A stretch of DNA of 28,036 nucleotides from CAYHGV01 sp964356135 (GCA_964356135.1 CAYHGV010000032.1:1-28036), one strand, 5' to 3'. Numbered from the stretch's first letter, positions 7,528 through 16,331 are shown. Notes: generated by a model not told the origin, from the sequence alone. Translations and numbers: made by a program.

Positions 7528-8769
7528 TTACCTGCGTAATTGAGGTTTAAAACGCTCGATGGTAATATCTGTTCCATAGGCGTCGCCGAGAGGTTCTTCT
7601 ACCGGCTCGGCAAACAGGGTATGAAGAACCCGGTCCGATGAATCGAGCCAGCCATTGGGCTTGTTCTCATCGCCCGGGGTACAGTCAGCTGCAAGATAGC
7701 CGACATGCCCGTGCCAGTGGATGATGTCGCCGGGCATTACCCCGCTTTCACCGAATCTGACGGTATCCCCACGGCCATTAACGAAAAAATAAAACTTTTT
7801 TCCGGCGATGAGCGAACAGGCGGCAACCGGTTTGGGCTTGACTACTTTTTCAACATACCGGCTTAAACCGTAAGAACCGGTGAACGAAACTTTATAGCCG
7901 GTTTTTCGTGCAGCAGCAACAAGAAAATCCGCACAGTCTCCGCCGATGTATTTTTCAGTCTGGTGGTCGGCATCAGAACCGGTAATGGAAGTACTGCCCC
8001 AGATGAACGGAAGACCGGAGAAGGAATATGCCCAGTCGAGCAGGTCATTGCCGGTAGTGGCTCGAAACGAAATGCGGTGAACCGTCCGGTCGATACCGTC
8101 ACGACGAACCGCTTCTTTACCGGGCGAAGAATAAGTATTGCCCTGGTACGAAACCTTAGCACAGAACCGTCGGGTACCAACATTGGGCCGGGGTAGGGTA
8201 AGATGTGTCAAATCTCCGTCTGCCCGACATATCCAGAGGCTGCCTTTGGCGAATTCGACCTCATCATATGCTATGTCATCCCAGGTCCATACTTTATGCT
8301 GGTAACCGTTCCGGTAGTTACCCTCGACATTTTCAACTCGAAACCAGGTAATATAAAGAGAATCACCGCGAGACTGGTCCCAGCGCCCGATTTGATTCGG
8401 GTCAATAGGTTTCCCATTGATGATTAAACTTCCTGCTTCGGTGAAGTAGTACCGCTCGCCATTAACCCGGGCCTCTATCACCAGGAACAGCAAACACAAA
8501 TCTTTGCCCATTACGGGATATTTTGGCTCGTCCGTGGCAACAAGGGTATCAACCCGGAATGCCATTTTTACCGATAGTCCTTGAGAACCATACGAAACCG
8601 ATAGGGCATGACCAATATCGAAAACAGTCGAAGCGACCATTACCTTTTCAATCGTGAGCTGGGAAAAACTCGCCCTGACATCGGGCTGGGCTATGCTCGT
8701 TTGAACCAATAGGAGCAATCCTAATGCTATCGGATTCGGCAGGATTTTATCATTACGGCAAACGGCCAT
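7528..8769 (-). CDS. Secreted NlpC/P60-like (CHAP/NlpC superfamily) protein
   Basis: 413 residues. The N-terminus has a hydrophobic export segment (ALGLLLLVQTSIAQ). Residues 30-230 are a beta-rich domain not recognised. The C-terminal third has the order of a papain-like NlpC/P60 fold: LLDWAYSFSGLPFIWGS, then the nucleophile Cys279 in GGDCADFLVAAARKTG, then the likely base His355 in PGDIIHWHGHVGYLA. Such enzymes usually cleave peptidoglycan peptides or related amides outside the cytoplasm; here that is inferred from the motif order only. The gene stands alone, with no Shine-Dalgarno site and a promoter close to the ATG. Confidence 0.75.
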   Translation of the reverse strand: MAVCRNDKILPNPIALGLLLLVQTSIAQPDVRASFSQLTIEKVMVASTVFDIGHALSVSYGSQGLSVKMAFRVDTLVATDEPKYPVMGKDLCLLFLVIEARVNGERYYFTEAGSLIINGKPIDPNQIGRWDQSRGDSLYITWFRVENVEGNYRNGYQHKVWTWDDIAYDEVEFAKGSLWICRADGDLTHLTLPRPNVGTRRFCAKVSYQGNTYSSPGKEAVRRDGIDRTVHRISFRATTGNDLLDWAYSFSGLPFIWGSTSITGSDADHQTEKYIGGDCADFLVAAARKTGYKVSFTGSYGLSRYVEKVVKPKPVAACSLIAGKKFYFFVNGRGDTVRFGESGVMPGDIIHWHGHVGYLAADCTPGDENKPNGWLDSSDRVLHTLFAEPVEEPLGDAYGTDITIERFKPQLRR

Positions 8770-8775
8770 TGTCTA

Positions 8776-8803
8776 ATTAACATTATACGAACTATCCTGT
8801 CAA
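8776..8803 (-). promoter_or_regulatory. Candidate leaderless promoter
   Basis: TTGACA at 8803-8798, 16 bp spacer, GTTAAT (4/6) at 8781-8776, 6 bp before the ATG at 8769. A perfect TATAAT lies at 8787-8782 but only 10 bp from the -35, too close to pair with it. Confidence 0.45.
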
Positions 8804-8943
8804 GTTCTTTTGTATGGAAATCCGGGGCTGAGATCGTAGCTAATATGATATAAAAGGGTGGGCTGTTTTATGGGGATTCAAGACAAGACGAAAGACCACC
8901 GCAATCAGCGAGCGCATGTTTTCCGCGATCTTGAAATTAAGGG

Positions 8944-8971
8944 TTGACAGAGGATAGATTCTTTGTTTTAT
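8944..8971 (+). promoter_or_regulatory. Possible promoter of the cleaved-adhesin gene
   Basis: TTGACA at 8944-8949 with a weak TTTTAT at N16 (8966-8971). A better TATAGT at 8977 is at the wrong distance. A 5' leader of about 45 nt would result. Confidence 0.3.
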
Positions 8972-9023
8972 TGGGGTATAGTGTACTTGGGTTATGGTAA
9001 ACAACCAAACTAAAGGGGGTAAC

Positions 9024-9893
9024 ATGCGAATGTTGATGGTATGGTCTGTGGTGCTCGGGTTTTCTTTAGCCCAGGCGCAACTCCTCAGCGAGGATTTCTC
9101 AGGTCCTGATTTCCCGCCGGCGGGCTGGGCAAGATACAGTTCGGTCGGTCCGAACAACTGGGACCGCAGTGCGGTTAAATATCGAAGCGAGCCGGCTTCA
9201 GCCTGGATAATGGCGTACAGTGAGTTTCAGGCAACCGGAGTCGAAGACGATTGGCTGGTCACCCCGGTACTGAATCTCAATGGTATTCCTGCCTGTTCCC
9301 TCAGATTCTGGGATGATGAAATGTTTAATTGGGTTAATTGCACAGGTGATAAGTACGCCGAGGTTGCAACGACCGGCGGTCCACTCCCGCCGGCAAATTT
9401 CCGTCCGGTCTGGACTTCGATTGCCGGTGATGACCGGGACTGGGCTGTGCCGGTTGTCCTCTCGTTAGACGATTATACAGACGAAGACTCGGTCTGGGTC
9501 GCTTGGCACTTCGTTATCAATACTCTCTGGTATGGAAGGCATGAATGGTTTGTCGACGACGTCTCGGTCACAAGCGGTTCGGCAGTAGCGGAGAAACCCG
9601 CAACCGGTAATCGGGGGGTACTGAGTCTTGTGCCCGCCTCACCTAATCCGTTCACCACATCCACCGGTTTCCGGTATCAGATTCCGGTTGCCACCCGCGT
9701 CTTTTTAGGGATTTACAATCGTGAAGGCAGATTGATGCGTAAATTGATTGAGGGAACCCAACCTGCGGGCGGTCATTCAATTCAATGGGATGGCAAAGAT
9801 GGCGTGGGCAATCCCTTGTCCGCCGGAGTATACTTCGTCCGTCTTACCACTGATACGAGTGAGGCGATTCAGAAGTTAGTATTGGTGCGATAG
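9024..9893 (+). CDS. Cleaved-adhesin/choice-of-anchor-J protein with C-terminal sorting module
   Basis: 289 residues. Signal peptide MRMLMVWSVVLGFSLAQAQ. Residues 20-190 match the jelly-roll of cleaved-adhesin domains: LLSEDFSGPDFPPAGWARYS, DDWLVTPVLNLNG, LRFWDDEM, DSVWVAWHFVI, HEWFVDDVSV. The C-terminal FlgD-Ig module (SPNPFTTSTGFRYQI, FLGIYNREGRLMRKLIEG, IQWDGKDGVGNPLSAGVYFV, ending QKLVLVR) is the probable export/attachment signal. The ATG at 9024 is set by the AAAGGGGG site five bases upstream; an ATG at 8994 has no ribosome site. Probably a surface carbohydrate- or matrix-binding protein (inference). Confidence 0.85.
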   Translation: MRMLMVWSVVLGFSLAQAQLLSEDFSGPDFPPAGWARYSSVGPNNWDRSAVKYRSEPASAWIMAYSEFQATGVEDDWLVTPVLNLNGIPACSLRFWDDEMFNWVNCTGDKYAEVATTGGPLPPANFRPVWTSIAGDDRDWAVPVVLSLDDYTDEDSVWVAWHFVINTLWYGRHEWFVDDVSVTSGSAVAEKPATGNRGVLSLVPASPNPFTTSTGFRYQIPVATRVFLGIYNREGRLMRKLIEGTQPAGGHSIQWDGKDGVGNPLSAGVYFVRLTTDTSEAIQKLVLVR

Positions 9894-9914
9894 AGGGATA
9901 GGGGAAAGAGCTCC

Positions 9915-9966
9915 CATTCCATTTTACATTTTACATTTTTCATTTTGCACTTTTCATTCTTCATTT
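9915..9966 (-). repeat. Longest AAATGnA heptamer tract
   Basis: Minus strand: seven successive units AAATGAA, GAATGAA, AAGTGCA, AAATGAA, AAATGTA, AAATGTA, AAATGGA. It fills the gap between two convergent genes. Confidence 0.8.
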
Positions 9967-11440
9967 AAAGTCTTTCTTTTCCGGTTATCGTTCCCACCCG
10001 TTCCAGATAGCGAACGAAGAGATCGTTCACGGTCATGCCGGTATCGTAGCTGTTTTTGCCCCGGGTGAGGACCGTATAGCCGTCGCCGCCCCGGGCGAGG
10101 AAATTGTTGGTTGCTATTTTATAGGTCTTTTTAGATTCTATCGGTTTGCCGCGGATAAGTGTCTGCACGGTGCCGGTAGATTTCTTTTTTAACTCGACCC
10201 CGGCGAGGTGAAGTTTTCCGCCGGCGTCGGACTCAGAAGAGGAGTTGAGCCCGATGACTTCCCGGACCTGCTCGCCGGTCAGCTCGATGGTCGCGACCGT
10301 GTTCTGGAACGGAAGCGCGGTCAGGATGTCTAACATGGAAACCGGTCCGGGCATAATCGTTGAACGCACTCCGCCCAGATTGGTGAATGCGATATCAGCC
10401 TTGGTTTCGTCCCGCATCAGCCGGGCTAAGAGGTCGCCGAGCGAGAGCACATCCTTGCGTCCGGTTTCAAAGCCGGGCACGAGGGCAACCTCGGTTGTGC
10501 CGATCGGTGTCCGTAATTTCTGGTCGAGCGTCGCCGACGCTTCTTTGATTTTGGCTGAAAGTGCTGAGTCCTCTTTAATCGCTCCGGTTATCGGGATAAG
10601 TTCACCGGACCAATGTGTAACCTTTCCATCATCTATTTTAAGGTCGACTTTTCCCAGGTAGATACCTTTGGCGCCTGCCTGGCAAATTACGGTCTGTGCG
10701 ACCAGAGCCGGTTTTTCGATAACCGTATGGCTGTGGCCGCCGATTACCAGGTCAAGGTCGTGAATTTTTTCTGCCAACGCCGAATCCGCTTGCCAGCCCC
10801 GGTGGCTGAGAACGATGATAATATCCCGGTCACCATAGCCGAGCGAATCGAGCAGATCGGTCAAAGTAGTTTCGGCATTGAGAAACCGGAAGCCCTGGAC
10901 ATTTGGTGGAAAGGTGGTTACCGGAGTTGTTTCGGTCGTCAAGCCGACGATGAGCAACCGTTCTGAATCTAAAGAGTCTTGGAGAAACGGTTGAAACGGG
11001 GTCGTTCCCATGGTGTCGGTGATGTTGGCGGCAAGCAAAGGGAAGCGGGCGATATTTTTTAGCTCCCGGATGCGCTTTGGTCCGAAATCGAATTCGTGGT
11101 TGCCGATCGCCATTGCGGTAAGACCCATTTCGTTGAACAGGTTAAAATCGAGCTCGCCGGTAAAGACGTTCGAGAGCGGCGGACCTTGAAGCGCGTCGCC
11201 GGCGTGGAAAAAGTAGAACCGGCGCCGGGCTGTTTTCGCTTCGGTGCCGAGCGAATCGACGAGATAAGCGATGCGTCCAAATCCTCCCCAGGTGTTGCCG
11301 TCCTTGTCTTTGATCGGCTCAATCTGGCCATGGGTATCGTTCAGGTGGAGTATCGTCAGTTTCTCAACCGCAGAAAGGGAAGCAGGGAAGACAGTTGAAA
11401 CAACAATACTCACAAAGAAAATACGGGCGTTCTTAAACAC
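9965..11440 (-). CDS. Secreted 5'-nucleotidase / UDP-sugar hydrolase family enzyme
   Basis: 491 residues. Signal peptide ends near VFPASLSA. The N-terminal metallophosphatase domain has the dimetal motifs LHLNDTHG (Asp35, His37), HAGDALQG (Asp82), AIGNHEFDFG (113-120), VLSHRG and VIGGHSH. The C-terminal substrate domain shows TNLGGVRSTIMPG, DILTALPFQNTVATIELTG and TNNFLARGGDGYT. The family removes 5'-phosphates from nucleotides, or splits UDP-sugars, outside the cytoplasm to salvage nucleosides. It starts at GTG 11440, behind GGGAGG five bases upstream. Monocistronic, with a promoter 25 bp upstream. Confidence 0.93.
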   Translation of the reverse strand: MFKNARIFFVSIVVSTVFPASLSAVEKLTILHLNDTHGQIEPIKDKDGNTWGGFGRIAYLVDSLGTEAKTARRRFYFFHAGDALQGPPLSNVFTGELDFNLFNEMGLTAMAIGNHEFDFGPKRIRELKNIARFPLLAANITDTMGTTPFQPFLQDSLDSERLLIVGLTTETTPVTTFPPNVQGFRFLNAETTLTDLLDSLGYGDRDIIIVLSHRGWQADSALAEKIHDLDLVIGGHSHTVIEKPALVAQTVICQAGAKGIYLGKVDLKIDDGKVTHWSGELIPITGAIKEDSALSAKIKEASATLDQKLRTPIGTTEVALVPGFETGRKDVLSLGDLLARLMRDETKADIAFTNLGGVRSTIMPGPVSMLDILTALPFQNTVATIELTGEQVREVIGLNSSSESDAGGKLHLAGVELKKKSTGTVQTLIRGKPIESKKTYKIATNNFLARGGDGYTVLTRGKNSYDTGMTVNDLFVRYLERVGTITGKERL

Positions 11441-11465
11441 GGATACCTCCCATCACTTTTTTAAG

Positions 11466-11493
11466 ATTGTATCAATATTGACCACTGAGACAA
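11466..11493 (-). promoter_or_regulatory. Promoter of the 5'-nucleotidase gene
   Basis: TTGTCT at 11493-11488, 16 bp spacer, TACAAT at 11471-11466. The start would be about 18-20 nt upstream of the GTG, leaving room for the GGGAGG site. Confidence 0.5.
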
Positions 11494-11653
11494 TCGAGAA
11501 AAGAGAAAAATAATCAATCATTTTTAACCACGGAATACACTGAAGACACGGAAAAGAGAGTAAGGAGTAGGGGGTTGGGAATGCACAAAAGACACGAAGG
11601 GTAAATAACAAATCAAAGTTAAAAACGGAAGATATGGAATTTATAGTCTAAGC

Positions 11654-11872
11654 TCATCGACGAAGTCTCAGTTTCATTTTTTCTTTTAGTTCACACTCAG
11701 AAATACCGGGAAATTCGTTGCGAATGCTGTCGGCGACGACTTTCCACATGAGTTCGCAGAGTTCAAAGGCAAGCTTCATTCGTTCTTCGCCGCTCATCGA
11801 GCGCAGCCGTTCGAGATATCGCTCGTCCATTTTTTTATTGTGGTTATTGGTCATATAAATCTTTTGTTCCAC
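11654..11872 (-). CDS. Small conserved-looking helical protein
   Basis: 72 residues, charged and predicted helical. The core RLRSMSGEERMKLAFELCELM with a later PGISECELKEKMKLRL resembles a short family from memory, found in cyanobacteria and candidate phyla, of unknown function and often next to nucleotidyltransferase or toxin-like genes. No such partner is adjacent. It starts at GTG 11872, with a GAGG site 5 bases upstream and a strong promoter beyond it; ATG 11854 is an alternative. It is monocistronic and its gene neighbours give no hint of role. Confidence 0.65.
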   Translation of the reverse strand: MEQKIYMTNNHNKKMDERYLERLRSMSGEERMKLAFELCELMWKVVADSIRNEFPGISECELKEKMKLRLRR

Positions 11873-11894
11873 CCAAGCCTCGCATCATGATGTC

Positions 11895-11923
11895 ATGATA
11901 GGTTAGAGGCAGTGATCTGTCAA
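11895..11923 (-). promoter_or_regulatory. Promoter of the 72-residue protein gene
   Basis: TTGACA at 11923-11918, 17 bp spacer, TATCAT at 11900-11895, about 22 bp before the GTG at 11872. Confidence 0.6.
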
Positions 11924-11938
11924 TGCTGTCAAAAAATA

Positions 11939-12337
11939 AAGGGGACAGGTTGGTTTAAAATTTCAGCGGTTCGGAGTCATTGACTGCCTTTTATCAGTCA
12001 GGCAGTCGGCTTCATCCGACGATCTCTGCCAACGAATATTGGCGATGGCAGCCGATGATCTGTTTTCATATTGACATACGCTAAATTACTATTACCATTA
12101 CAGTAATGTGTCGCGCAACGGTAGCCGAAGGTGTACCCGTTGATTAATCTTTATTGCTTAACCGCACGGGGTGATAAGAAGTATTTACAGAGTCCATGAC
12201 GCCGGAAGAATCAATCCCAACTTTTCAGAAATTCCCGCTTTCCCTTTCAAAAGTTGAAGGTTTTAGTACTTACACTCGCAAGAAATTGATACAAGCAGGA
12301 TGGTTTTTACACAAACATCCAAACAAAGGAGCGGGTA
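11939..12337. other. Structured intergenic leader upstream of the giant surface protein
   Basis: No gene seen. It begins with a GGGGACAG repeat (11941-11948). Two mutually exclusive stems follow: TGACTG 11981-11986 with CAGTCA 11995-12000, or GACTGCC 11982-11988 with GGCAGTC 12001-12007. Next come GCCAA 12028-12032 with TTGGC 12039-12043 inside CTGCC/GGCAG, and CAACGG 12116-12121 with CCGTTG 12137-12142. It matches no riboswitch class I know. Confidence 0.4.
12071..12098 (+). promoter_or_regulatory. Candidate promoter of the leader
   Basis: TTGACA at 12071-12076, 16 bp spacer, TACCAT (4/6) at 12093-12098. If used, it gives a 5' leader of about 230 nt before the 19-codon upstream ORF. Confidence 0.35.
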
Positions 12338-12397
12338 ATGATACTCAGTAACTGTCCAACAAGATCCAAAGAATCCAAAAAAGAGGAGGTTTTATGA
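12338..12397 (+). CDS. 19-codon upstream ORF coupled to the giant surface protein
   Basis: ATG at 12338 behind AAAGGAG with a 6-base spacer. The product is short, polar and Lys/Glu-rich at its end (SKESKKEEVL). Its TGA overlaps the start codon of the next gene as ATGA. The GAGGAGG site of the large gene lies inside this ORF and encodes Glu-Glu-Val. This arrangement is typical of translational coupling; the peptide itself need not function. Confidence 0.5.
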   Translation: MILSNCPTRSKESKKEEVL

Positions 12398-15300
12398 AAA
12401 TAAAAGGCTTACTATTTTTTCTCGGGATGGCAGTGGGATTCCTCGGATATGCGGTGGCAGAAGAGCAGCCGTCACAGATTGAACTGCGAGACGATGGCAT
12501 CTACGAGAACGGGTTGTGGTTAGCTCCTCTACCTGCCGCAAGCGAAGCCGAAAAGCCTGAACTGTTTATGCCCGACATGTGGTTTACGTACGGCACTACC
12601 TTCAATGCCGGATCAGGTTATTCCCAGGGTACAATGTACCTTGCCAATAGTTTTAACCCTGCTTACTTCGGTCAGTCCTACCCTTTCAATATCACGGAGG
12701 TTAGGGCGCGAATCTGGAATAATAGCGGAGCTACTGACCAGGTCCAATTCTCCATCTACCCGGGCACCTCGACGACTCCTGTCTATACCTCGCCTCTAAT
12801 TAATGTTCCGACCGGCAGCAGCACCTGGTTGAATCATCCCCTCACCAGCCCGGTTCCAATTTCCTCTGGCACATTTATGGTTTCTTTTATCTACTATGGA
12901 ACCAGTTACACTTATTTGTGGTATAACACCGTCGCTGCTCCGAACGGTCACGGCTATTCACGTCCGGTAACATCCCCCACGTGGACCTGGTTAAACACTC
13001 GGGACTGGAGCATCGGTGCCTATGTAATCAGCGGCGGACCAACCAATACCGATATGCAGATGTTGAGTCTGTTTCTTACCGGCATCCAGCCGGCACCAAA
13101 TCAGGTCTGGTGCGGTGCAACCTATACTCCTTATGACACCATCATTAATAACGGTTCCGTTACTGCCAACACGATTACGACCACCTCCTATATCGGGGCA
13201 TGGAGCAACTCTCAGCCACTCGGCAGTTTGGCATCGGGCACAAAGGCACGAAACAACTTTACCAGCTGGACCGCCAGTCTTACTCCGGGGGCGATTCAAA
13301 ACCGGAGGGATACCACCTATGCGGCTTTACCTTTTGATCCTAATTTAGCCAATAACAAGGTTGCCACTAACTACACTGCGGTCTATGACGGCGAGACCGT
13401 CTCGATCGACAGCCCACCGCTGGCGGTCGTGGTCGGTAATACCTACCCTATTCAGGCAACGGTGAAAAACAACAGTCCGACCGGCGCAGCCAGTTTTGCC
13501 GTCAGCTGCACGCTTGGCACTTCGCCAGCTATTATAGGTATCCAGACCGTCACCAATCTTGCCGCCGGTGCTTCCACTCAGGTCACCTTTTTCAACTATA
13601 CCGTCCCGCCGGGCACCATCTGGCCGTTAACGGTCGTCTGCCAGATGAACGGCGACGTCAATACCGCCAACAACACCAAGTCCATAATCTTCGGCACGAT
13701 TGCCGATGTGCAGATGAAGCCGAACAGTCTCTTTCTCAGCGGAAATCTAACCGGCCTTGGCGCAGGCCAGGTCTGGTGCGGTGCTCCTTATACGCCCAGG
13801 GATACCGTCTTCAACAACGGTCCGATACCTGCCAGTACTATTACGACCCTGTCATTCTTTGATGCTTCCCCTGCTCTCACCGGCTCTGCCATCCCATTAT
13901 TGGCATCAGGTGCCCAGCAGGAGGTGAGTTTCCCATCCTGGACCGCAAGTCTTATTCCCAATACGTCTCACAGCCGTAGAGATACGACCTTTCTTGCTTC
14001 ACCAATTGATCCTGACCTCACCAATAACAAAAGGACCGCGACCTATACTGCGATGTACGACGGTCAGGCGGTGAGCATCAACAGTCCGCCGACCAATCCC
14101 TGGTGCGGTGCCACCTATACTCCGTCGGCAACCGTCAGAAACAACAGCGCAGCCGGCGCAGCCACTTTTACCGTCACCTGCACCATCAATCCAGGCGGCT
14201 ATTCTGACACCCGGACCGTCACCAATCTTGCCGCCGGGACAAATACTAATGTCAATTTTGCCAACTGGCTTGCGCCTCAGGCACCCAACTCCGGTCCGTA
14301 TACGGTTACCGTAACCTGTAATACGACCGGCGATGTCAATACTGCCAATAATTCGGTGAGTATAAATATGACGACGGTATATGACGGCCAGACGGTTTCG
14401 ATCGACGACCCGCCTGCCCAGGTCTGGTGCGGTTCAACCCGGGTACCAAAGGCAACCGTCAAAAACAACAGTGCCCTGGGTGCGGCGACTTTCACCGTCA
14501 CCTGCACCATCACCGGCGGTTATTCGAGCACCAAGACGGTCTCAAGCCTTGCAGCCGGCGCCACGATCCAGGTTACTTTCGACAACTGGCTGGTGAGTCG
14601 TTCACCCAACACCGTTTACACGGTCACAGTCACCTGCCAGACGACCGGTGACAACAACACCGCCAATAACACCCAGACCAGCACCACGACCTCGGTCTAT
14701 GACGGCCAGACCGTCAGTATCGACAGTCCGCCGACCAATCCCTGGTGCGGTGCCGACTATCAGCCCCAGGCAACGGTTAAAAACAACAGCCCGGAAGGTG
14801 CGGCTGACTTCAGCGTCACCTGCACAATAAATCCAGGATATTCCAATACCCAGGCGGTTACAAACCTTGCCGCCGGTGCTACCCGCCAGATTTCATTCGC
14901 GAGCTGGATTGCGAGCAACGTCCCCAACACAAGCTATACCGTTACCGTCACCTGCCAGACGACTGGCGATGTCAACGCCGCCAACAATATCCAGACCAGA
15001 ACCATCACGACAATTTATGATGGCGAAACGGTTGACATCGACGCTCCGCCCGACACGGTGTTTACCGGCACCAACTACACGCCGGAAGCGACGGTTAAAA
15101 ACAGCAGCGGCCGCGGTTATGCCGACTTCTCGGTCACCTGCACGATCACGCCTGTCGGTTATACCAGTACCCGAAATCTTACCGGCCTTGCTGCCGGAGC
15201 AACCACTCAGGTGCTCTTCGCCAGTTGGACCAGTCCGCTTGCTGCCGGTGTCACCTACACGATGACCGTCACCTGCCAGACGACCGGCGACAACAACACC

Positions 15301-16311
15301 GCCAATAATACCAAGACCAAATCGATTTTCGCCTACGGTGATGTCGGCGTCTTCGAAGCGCACTATCCGGTCGACGAAGTCTATGTCGACACCGACATCT
15401 ACCCGACGGTGATGCTGCGAAACTTCACCGCCGGCACGACCGAAGGTTTTGATGTCACGATCCAGGTCGAAGATGAAGGCGGCTCCATCGTCTATGAAGA
15501 CGTCACCGCGACCGAGGGCATGGCGCCGAACCAGGACCAGGAATTCTATTTCCCCACCGCCTGGCATACCCCGAATGAAGTCGGCAAACATTTTATCCTT
15601 CATGCATTCACCGCTTTACCGGGTGACTGCAAACCGACCAACGACCAGACCGACTGGGAGGTCGTCACCGTAGCCAAACCAGGCACGGACGTCCGTCCCA
15701 AATCAATCGACTCGCCGAACAGCGCCTCATCAGGCGCTGTCTATACACCAAAGGCAACGGTCGAAAACCCGGGCACCAATCCTGCCAGCTTCTGGACATT
15801 CTGCACGATTGATGCAGGTTTATTCAAAGCTTCTTACATAGACAGCGTCCTTGTCGATAACCTTAAAGCTGGTGATAACCAGGCACTCACCTTCAAAGAC
15901 TGGACAGCCGAAGCCGGTACCTATACCTTGCGGGTCATCACCGCCTTAACCGGCGACGAGCATCCGGAGAATGATACCGCAACATTGCAGTTGACTTCGA
16001 CCGGCATCAATGAATCGAGTGAACTCATACCGACGGTTTTCAGCCTCCAATCGAGCAGACCGAATCCTTTCTATAACACGACCGAAATCCGATATGGTCT
16101 ACCGAAAACGAGTCGCATTAGCTTAGCCATCTACGACATCACCGGTAAGCTGGTCAAGACCTTAGCAAACGGAACCGAACGCTGCGGCTACCATACACTA
16201 ACCTGGAACGGCGCAGACAACTCGGGCAAGCGGCTGAGCGCCGGTCTCTACTTCATACGGTTCGAGGCACCGTTCTACACGACCACCGCAAAATTAATTC
16301 TCGTGAGATAG
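12394..16311 (+). CDS. Giant surface protein with tandem CARDB-like repeats and C-terminal sorting module
   Basis: 1305 residues. Signal peptide MKIKGLLFFLGMAVGFLGYAVA. Residues 25-219 form a beta-sandwich-like head with FNAGSGYSQGTMYLANSF and YPFNITEVRARIWNN. From residue 220 to about 1205 come nine CARDB-like Ig repeats of about 105-117 residues, typified by YDGQTVSIDSPP, WCGATYTPQATVKNNS, TVTNLAAGAT and TVTCQTTGDVNTANNT. Repeats 1 and 3 share a longer variant with RRDTTY, so 1-2 and 3-4 form a duplicated pair. Repeats 5-7 are each exactly 318 bp. Two divergent acidic repeats precede the FlgD-Ig module ending TAKLILVR. Strong GAGGAGG ribosome site; a perfect terminator follows the gene. Probably a cell-surface adhesin or stalk-like structural protein (inference). 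Confidence 0.9.
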   Translation: MKIKGLLFFLGMAVGFLGYAVAEEQPSQIELRDDGIYENGLWLAPLPAASEAEKPELFMPDMWFTYGTTFNAGSGYSQGTMYLANSFNPAYFGQSYPFNITEVRARIWNNSGATDQVQFSIYPGTSTTPVYTSPLINVPTGSSTWLNHPLTSPVPISSGTFMVSFIYYGTSYTYLWYNTVAAPNGHGYSRPVTSPTWTWLNTRDWSIGAYVISGGPTNTDMQMLSLFLTGIQPAPNQVWCGATYTPYDTIINNGSVTANTITTTSYIGAWSNSQPLGSLASGTKARNNFTSWTASLTPGAIQNRRDTTYAALPFDPNLANNKVATNYTAVYDGETVSIDSPPLAVVVGNTYPIQATVKNNSPTGAASFAVSCTLGTSPAIIGIQTVTNLAAGASTQVTFFNYTVPPGTIWPLTVVCQMNGDVNTANNTKSIIFGTIADVQMKPNSLFLSGNLTGLGAGQVWCGAPYTPRDTVFNNGPIPASTITTLSFFDASPALTGSAIPLLASGAQQEVSFPSWTASLIPNTSHSRRDTTFLASPIDPDLTNNKRTATYTAMYDGQAVSINSPPTNPWCGATYTPSATVRNNSAAGAATFTVTCTINPGGYSDTRTVTNLAAGTNTNVNFANWLAPQAPNSGPYTVTVTCNTTGDVNTANNSVSINMTTVYDGQTVSIDDPPAQVWCGSTRVPKATVKNNSALGAATFTVTCTITGGYSSTKTVSSLAAGATIQVTFDNWLVSRSPNTVYTVTVTCQTTGDNNTANNTQTSTTTSVYDGQTVSIDSPPTNPWCGADYQPQATVKNNSPEGAADFSVTCTINPGYSNTQAVTNLAAGATRQISFASWIASNVPNTSYTVTVTCQTTGDVNAANNIQTRTITTIYDGETVDIDAPPDTVFTGTNYTPEATVKNSSGRGYADFSVTCTITPVGYTSTRNLTGLAAGATTQVLFASWTSPLAAGVTYTMTVTCQTTGDNNTANNTKTKSIFAYGDVGVFEAHYPVDEVYVDTDIYPTVMLRNFTAGTTEGFDVTIQVEDEGGSIVYEDVTATEGMAPNQDQEFYFPTAWHTPNEVGKHFILHAFTALPGDCKPTNDQTDWEVVTVAKPGTDVRPKSIDSPNSASSGAVYTPKATVENPGTNPASFWTFCTIDAGLFKASYIDSVLVDNLKAGDNQALTFKDWTAEAGTYTLRVITALTGDEHPENDTATLQLTSTGINESSELIPTVFSLQSSRPNPFYNTTEIRYGLPKTSRISLAIYDITGKLVKTLANGTERCGYHTLTWNGADNSGKRLSAGLYFIRFEAPFYTTTAKLILVR
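13051..15333 (+). repeat. Tandem CARDB-coding DNA repeats
   Basis: Unit starts at 13051, 13384, 13705, 14056, 14380, 14698 and 15016, with the next domain at 15334. Lengths are 333, 321, 351, 324, 318, 318 and 318 bp. Shared segments such as ACCGTCACCTGC and ACGACCGG are repeated almost unchanged. The recent copies could recombine. Confidence 0.85.
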
Positions 16312-16331
16312 AATTATAATCCAAACAGTAA

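Noticed and set aside
8782..8787. Perfect TATAAT as the -10 of the NlpC-like gene
   Set aside because: It lies only 10 bp from the TTGACA at 8803-8798, too close for a sigma70 pair; GTTAAT at N16 fits the leaderless spacing better.
12100..12337. Known riboswitch (c-di-GMP-I, T-box or similar) in the leader of the giant gene
   Set aside because: The conserved cores of these classes are not present; only simple hairpins can be seen.
14893..15603. A 236-codon minus-strand open frame inside the giant surface gene
   Set aside because: It is antisense to an intact repeat-coding gene with clear domains; its length follows from the biased, repetitive codons of the sense strand.
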